Of a DNA stretch of 64,000 bases, positions 60,408 to 64,000 are shown in pieces. Numbering within the stretch: the first letter of the stretch is position 1; each line of letters starts with the position of its first letter. The notes under the pieces were generated by a model, which ran no database searches, was not told where the DNA came from, and saw nothing but the letters and a program-made list of their open reading frames with translations. The DNA comes from DATJLY01 sp963729295 (GTDB lineage: Bacteria > Pseudomonadota > Alphaproteobacteria > ATCC43930 > CGMCC-115725): assembly GCA_963729295.1 (NCBI GenBank), contig CAVSNJ010000026.1:62001-126000 (forward strand), in the 5' to 3' direction. The position numbers and the translations under genes are program-made.

Positions 60408-61824
60408 GTGCCCTACATCTCGACCCGCGACGGTGGCGCGCCGCCCGAGCGTCTGCCTTTCGAGGCGGCGCTGCTGCGCGGCCTTGCGCGCGACGGCGGC
60501 CTCTTCGTCCCGGATGAGTGGCAGCCTCTGCGCCGCGATGCGCTCGCGGCGCTGCGTGGCCTTTCCTATGCCGAGCTCGCCGCCGCGGTGACGTACCCGT
60601 TCCTCGACGGGCTCGTCGCCGCCGACGCATGGCGCCGCATGGTGGCCGAGGCCTATCGCGGCTTCACGCATCGGGCGGTGGCGCCGCTGAAGCAGCTCGG
60701 GCCCGAGCTCTGGCTCATGGAGCTCTTCCACGGGCCGACGCTCGCCTTCAAGGACTATGCGCTTCAGCTCGTCGGGCCGTTGCTCGAGACGGCGCTGCGC
60801 CGGCGCGGCGAGCGCGCGACCGTCGTGGTCGCGACCTCGGGCGACACCGGCTCGGCCGCGATCGAGGCGTGCCGCGACCGCGACGCGCTCGACATCGTCG
60901 TGCTCTATCCCAATGGCCGCATCTCCGAGGTGCAGCGCCGGCAGATGACGACAGTCGCGTCGGCGAACGTCCATGCCGTCGCCATCGACGGCACGTTCGA
61001 CGACTGCCAGGACCTGGTGAAGCAGATGTTCGCCGACGAGCAGTTCCGTGCCGGGCTCGGCCTCACCGGCGTCAATTCGATCAACTGGGCGCGGATCGTG
61101 GCGCAGGTGGTCTATTACGTGGCCGCCGCCGTGGCGCTTGGGCGCGCCCGAGCGGTCCGTCGGCTTCGCCGTGCCGACCGGCAATTTCGGCAACGTCTAT
61201 GCCGCGCATGTGGCGCGGCGCATGGGCGTGCCGATCGCGCAGCTCATCGTCGGCACCAACCGCAACGACATCCTGACCCGCTTCTTCACGACCGGGCGGA
61301 TGACCGTGACCGCGGTCGAGCCGAGCCTCAGCCCGAGCATGGACATCCAGGTCGCGAGCAATTTCGAGCGCCTCTATTTCGAGCTGGCGGCGCGCGACGG
61401 CACTGCCGTGGCGGCGGCGTTCCGCGCCTTCCGCGAGAGCGGCACGCTCCCGGCCGAGCCGCGCCTCTGGCGCGAGGCGCAGGGCCTCTTCGCCGCGCAC
61501 CGGGTCGATGACGACGCGACGCGCGCCACCATCGCCCACACTTTCGCCGCGACCGGCGCGCTCGTCGATCCGCACACGGCGGTGGCGATTGCCGCGGCCG
61601 AAGCCTGCCGCACCGATCCGGACCTGCCGATCGTGGCGCTCGCCACGGCCCATCCGGCGAAATTTCCCGAGGCGGTCGAGAGCGCCGTGGGCTTCCGGCC
61701 CGAGACGCCGCCGCGCCTGCAAGCACTCATGGACCGGCCGGAGCGCGTCTGCGTGCTGGCCAACGACATTGCGACGGTCGAGCGCTTCGTCTCGGCCCGA
61801 ATCCGCGCTCAACAAGAGGCCTAA
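60408..61824 (+). CDS. thrC: Threonine synthase, with a frameshift
   Basis: PLP enzyme converting O-phosphohomoserine to threonine. About 471 residues after correction. The Schiff-base lysine is Lys115 in PTLAFKDYALQ, and ATSGDTGSAAIEA is the phosphate loop. The start is GTG at 60408, giving VPYISTRDGG. The frame is lost at CTT 61137-61139: the original continues as GRARAVRRLRRADRQ, while skipping one base restores GAPERSVGFAVPTGNFGNVYAA and the normal C-terminus up to 61824. Both halves match the family without a gap, so only one base is wrong or skipped. It is followed 3 bases later by the M16 peptidase, the usual order. Confidence 0.9.
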
Positions 61825-61827
61825 GCG

Positions 61828-63087
61828 ATGACCGTCCGCCTCAGCCAGCTCGAAAACGGCATGCGCGTCCTCACCGACCGGATGACATCGGTCGAGAGCG
61901 TGTCGCTCGGCGTGTGGGTCGCCGTCGGCACGCGGCACGAGCCGGCGCAGATCAACGGCGTGGCGCATCTCCTCGAACACATGGCGTTCAAGGGCACGGC
62001 GCGGCGCTCGTCGCTCGAAATATCCTCGGAGATCGAATCCGTGGGCGGCCAGGTCAACGCCTACACCTCGCGCGAGCACACCGCCTATTACGCCAAGGTG
62101 CTGAAGGAACATGCCGGGCTCGCGATCGACATCCTGGCCGACATCCTGCAGCACTCGGTTTTCGATGCCGGCGAATTGGAGCGCGAGCGCGCCGTGGTGT
62201 TGCAGGAGATCGGCCAGGCCTACGACACGCCGGACGACATCATCTTCGACATGTTCCAGGAGCGCGCGTTTCCCGATCAGGCGATGGGCCGACCGGTGCT
62301 GGGCCGCGCCGAGATCATCCGCACGATCGACCGCGACACGGTCGCGTCCTATCTGCGGCGCAACTACGCCGCGCCGAACATGATGCTGGTCGCGGCCGGC
62401 AACCTCGAACATGGCGCGATCGTCGATCTGGCGCAGCGCGCCTTCGCCGAGCTCCCGGCCGAGAGCGCGGCCAAGAGCGAGCCCGCGAATTATGTCGGCG
62501 GCGATGTGCGCCAGACGCGCGAGCTGGAGCAGGTGCACATTCTCCTGGGCTTCCCGGGCTTCGCCTTCAGCGACCGCGATTATTACGCCGCTTCGGTGGT
62601 CTCGACCGCGCTGGGCGGCGGCATGTCCTCGCGCCTCTTCCAGGAGATCCGCGAGAAGCGCGGCTTGGTCTATTCGATCTATTCCTTCACGCACTCCTAC
62701 AGCGACGCCGGCATGTTCGGCGTCTATGCCGGCACCGGCGAGGACGAGGCGGCCGAGCTGATGCCGGCGCTGTGCGCCGAGCTGCGCCGGCTCGAGGACG
62801 GCTTGGCGCCGGCCGAGCTCGAGCGCGCACGCGCGCAGTTGAAGGCCGGGCTCCTCATGTCGCTCGAAGGCACGACCGCACGCTGCGAGCAGCAGGCGGC
62901 GCACATGCTGGTGTTCGGCCGCCCGCTCGACATGCAGGAGCTGATCCAGCGCATCGAGGAAGTCGACGAGGACGCGGTCCGGCGCGTGGCGCGGCGCATC
63001 TTCTCGGCGCCGCCGACCGTGACCGCGCTCGGCCCGGTCGCGCGGATCGAGGATTACGGCCGGCTTGTCGAGGACCTTCGGGCCTGA
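61828..63087 (+). CDS. M16-family zinc peptidase (processing peptidase-like)
   Basis: A 419-residue protein close to the mitochondrial processing peptidase beta subunit and bacterial PqqL/YmxG proteins. The inverted zinc motif HxxEH is His47-x-x-Glu50-His51 in GVAHLLEHMAFKGT, with the third ligand glutamate in the ERAVVLQEIGQAYDTPDD segment. GGGMSSRLFQEIREKRGLVYSIYSF is a family signature of the second half. It is typically located after thrC in alphaproteobacteria, with a GNAT gene following, as here. Confidence 0.95.
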   Translation: MTVRLSQLENGMRVLTDRMTSVESVSLGVWVAVGTRHEPAQINGVAHLLEHMAFKGTARRSSLEISSEIESVGGQVNAYTSREHTAYYAKVLKEHAGLAIDILADILQHSVFDAGELERERAVVLQEIGQAYDTPDDIIFDMFQERAFPDQAMGRPVLGRAEIIRTIDRDTVASYLRRNYAAPNMMLVAAGNLEHGAIVDLAQRAFAELPAESAAKSEPANYVGGDVRQTRELEQVHILLGFPGFAFSDRDYYAASVVSTALGGGMSSRLFQEIREKRGLVYSIYSFTHSYSDAGMFGVYAGTGEDEAAELMPALCAELRRLEDGLAPAELERARAQLKAGLLMSLEGTTARCEQQAAHMLVFGRPLDMQELIQRIEEVDEDAVRRVARRIFSAPPTVTALGPVARIEDYGRLVEDLRA

Positions 63088-63100
63088 AATAACAGTGCCG

Positions 63101-63691
63101 ATGGCCCTGCGCATTCTCGGCACCGCTCCCCCCGCCTTTCGTCTGGCCGCCCAGCGCGCGCTGCTGCGCCCGCCCGAGCGGCGCGACTGGCGAGCCTGGG
63201 CGCAGCTCCGCGGCGATTCGCGCGCGTTCCTGACGCCGTGGGAGCCGACCTGGTCGGCCAACTCGCTGACGCGCTCCGCCTTCTACCGGCGCCTCCAGCG
63301 CTACGGCGCCGATTGGCGCCAGGATCTGGGCTACAGTTTTTTGCTGCTCCGGCTCGAGGACGATGCGCTGTTGGGCGGCATCGGCCTCACCAACGTGCGC
63401 CGCGGCGTCGCCGAAAGCGCGAGCCTCGGCTATTGGGTGGGCGAGGCCTTCGCGCGCCAGGGCTACATGAGCGAGGGCTTGCAGCTCGTCCTCAATTTCG
63501 CGTTCCAGCGCGCGCGGCTCCATCGCGTCGAGGCGGCGTGCCTGCCGCACAACGCGGCAAGCCGGGGCCTGCTCTTGAAAAGCGGCTTCCGCGAGGAAGG
63601 CTACGCGCGCGGATATCTGTGCATCGACGGGCGCTGGCAGGACCACGTGCTGTTCGCGATCCTGCGCGAAGAGTGGACGCCGCAGCGCTAG
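63101..63691 (+). CDS. RimJ/RimL-type GNAT acetyltransferase
   Basis: A 196-residue acetyltransferase. LLRPPERRDWRAWAQLRGDSRAFLTPWEPTW resembles RimJ, the enzyme that acetylates the N-terminal alanine of ribosomal protein S5. The acetyl-CoA site is in LGYWVGEAFARQGYMSEGLQLVLNFAF, followed by LHRVEAACLPHNAASRGLLLKSGFREEGYARGYLCIDGRWQDHVLFAI. ATG at 63101 lies 13 bases after the M16 stop. Whether the target is S5 cannot be said. Confidence 0.87.
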   Translation: MALRILGTAPPAFRLAAQRALLRPPERRDWRAWAQLRGDSRAFLTPWEPTWSANSLTRSAFYRRLQRYGADWRQDLGYSFLLLRLEDDALLGGIGLTNVRRGVAESASLGYWVGEAFARQGYMSEGLQLVLNFAFQRARLHRVEAACLPHNAASRGLLLKSGFREEGYARGYLCIDGRWQDHVLFAILREEWTPQR

Positions 63692-64000
63692 CTAGAACCC
63701 GACCGCCGTCGCCGGATTGTCGAACTTGGCGCCGTCGAGCTTGGCGCCGCGGAAGCGCGTGCCGTCGAGCTTCGCGTCGCGGAAGTCCGCGCCCTCGAGC
63801 TTGGCGTCGGTGAAATCGACGCCCATGAGCCGCGCGCCGGTCAGATCGGCGCCGCGCAGATCGGCGTCGGCGAAGGTGGCGTGGGCGCAGTTGGCGGAGA
63901 GGTCGCGCTCGGTCGCGCCGACCTTGCGCAAGGCGCCGAGCTGGACGTCGCGCAAATCGGCGTTGGCGAGGACGGCGCGGGAGAGATTGATGCCGCGCAG
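63692..64000 (-). CDS. Pentapeptide-repeat protein, C-terminal part
   Basis: The gene enters from the right edge and ends in TAG at 63692-63694; 102 codons are visible. The sequence is a run of A-(D/N)-L/F-x-x repeats: LRGINLSRAVLANADLRDVQL, then ADLRGADLTGARLMGVDFTDAKLEGADFRDAKLDGTRF. This forms a right-handed quadrilateral beta-helix. Pentapeptide proteins include DNA-mimics that protect gyrase, but most have unknown roles. It converges with the RimJ-like gene with no spacer. The start lies outside the window. Confidence 0.85.
   Translation of the reverse strand: MRGINLSRAVLANADLRDVQLGALRKVGATERDLSANCAHATFADADLRGADLTGARLMGVDFTDAKLEGADFRDAKLDGTRFRGAKLDGAKFDNPATAVGF

Overview
This window is a chromosomal segment of a GC-rich (roughly two-thirds G+C by eye) aerobic Gram-negative bacterium, almost certainly an alphaproteobacterium. 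The clues are an LPS export set (lptD, lptF, lptG), the alphaproteobacterial ctaC-ctaD-ctaB-(small protein)-ctaG-ctaE-DUF983 cytochrome oxidase order next to tldD, the tiny alphaproteobacterial aa3-oxidase subunit IV, rsmE-gshA, and an Irr-type iron box before a Dps gene. I cannot fix the order or genus. Most of the DNA is ordinary core genome, densely packed with many ATGA-type overlaps.

Layout. 0.0-8.35 kb: end of a yicC-like gene and gmk, then a minus-strand run lptF-lptG-lptD-surA-pdxA-rsmA (outer-membrane biogenesis, PLP synthesis, rRNA dimethylation). 8.4-17.5 kb: an unknown membrane protein, pepA-holC-ndk, a tiny oxidase subunit, purM-purN, an MFS transporter, an SDR and an OmpA-like porin with a clear terminator. 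17.5-32.1 kb is the accessory part. It holds a minus-strand operon (alpha/beta hydrolase, luciferase-like monooxygenase, DUF4160, DUF2442, VOC protein), a branched-chain-type ABC transporter without its binding protein, a FAH-family hydrolase, a low-GC GHKL-ATPase/metallopeptidase gene flanked by palindromes, an extradiol-dioxygenase-like VOC protein, an SPFH protein, an HsaA-like flavin monooxygenase and a second luciferase-like monooxygenase. The enzymes together resemble a dispersed meta-cleavage route for an aromatic or cyclic compound. 32.1-46.3 kb: aminotransferase, dps, uvrB, SDR, uvrC, pgsA, the molybdenum cofactor genes mobB, moeA, moaD and moaE around an htrA protease, rsmE and gshA. 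46.4-64 kb: a secreted agarase-like protein, tldD, the cytochrome aa3 oxidase operon, a GNAT/FAD-monooxygenase pair, SURF1, an M32 peptidase, threonine synthase, an M16 peptidase, a RimJ-like acetyltransferase and the end of a pentapeptide-repeat gene.

Two things stand out. First, the gene at 26278-27759 joins an Hsp90/MutL-type ATPase domain to a C-terminal HExxH site, has foreign base composition and sits between two palindromic repeats. Second, four conserved genes (rsmA, mobB, ctaD, thrC) each carry one extra base. In three of them the break falls exactly at an in-frame CTT followed by G. A systematic sequencing or assembly error is the simplest reading, but the shared context should be checked, because CUU is also the known slippery codon of +1 frameshifting. 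Other points are a palindromic repeat inserted in frame into uvrC, a DUF4160/DUF2442 pair inside a catabolic operon, and a putative Irr box before dps.
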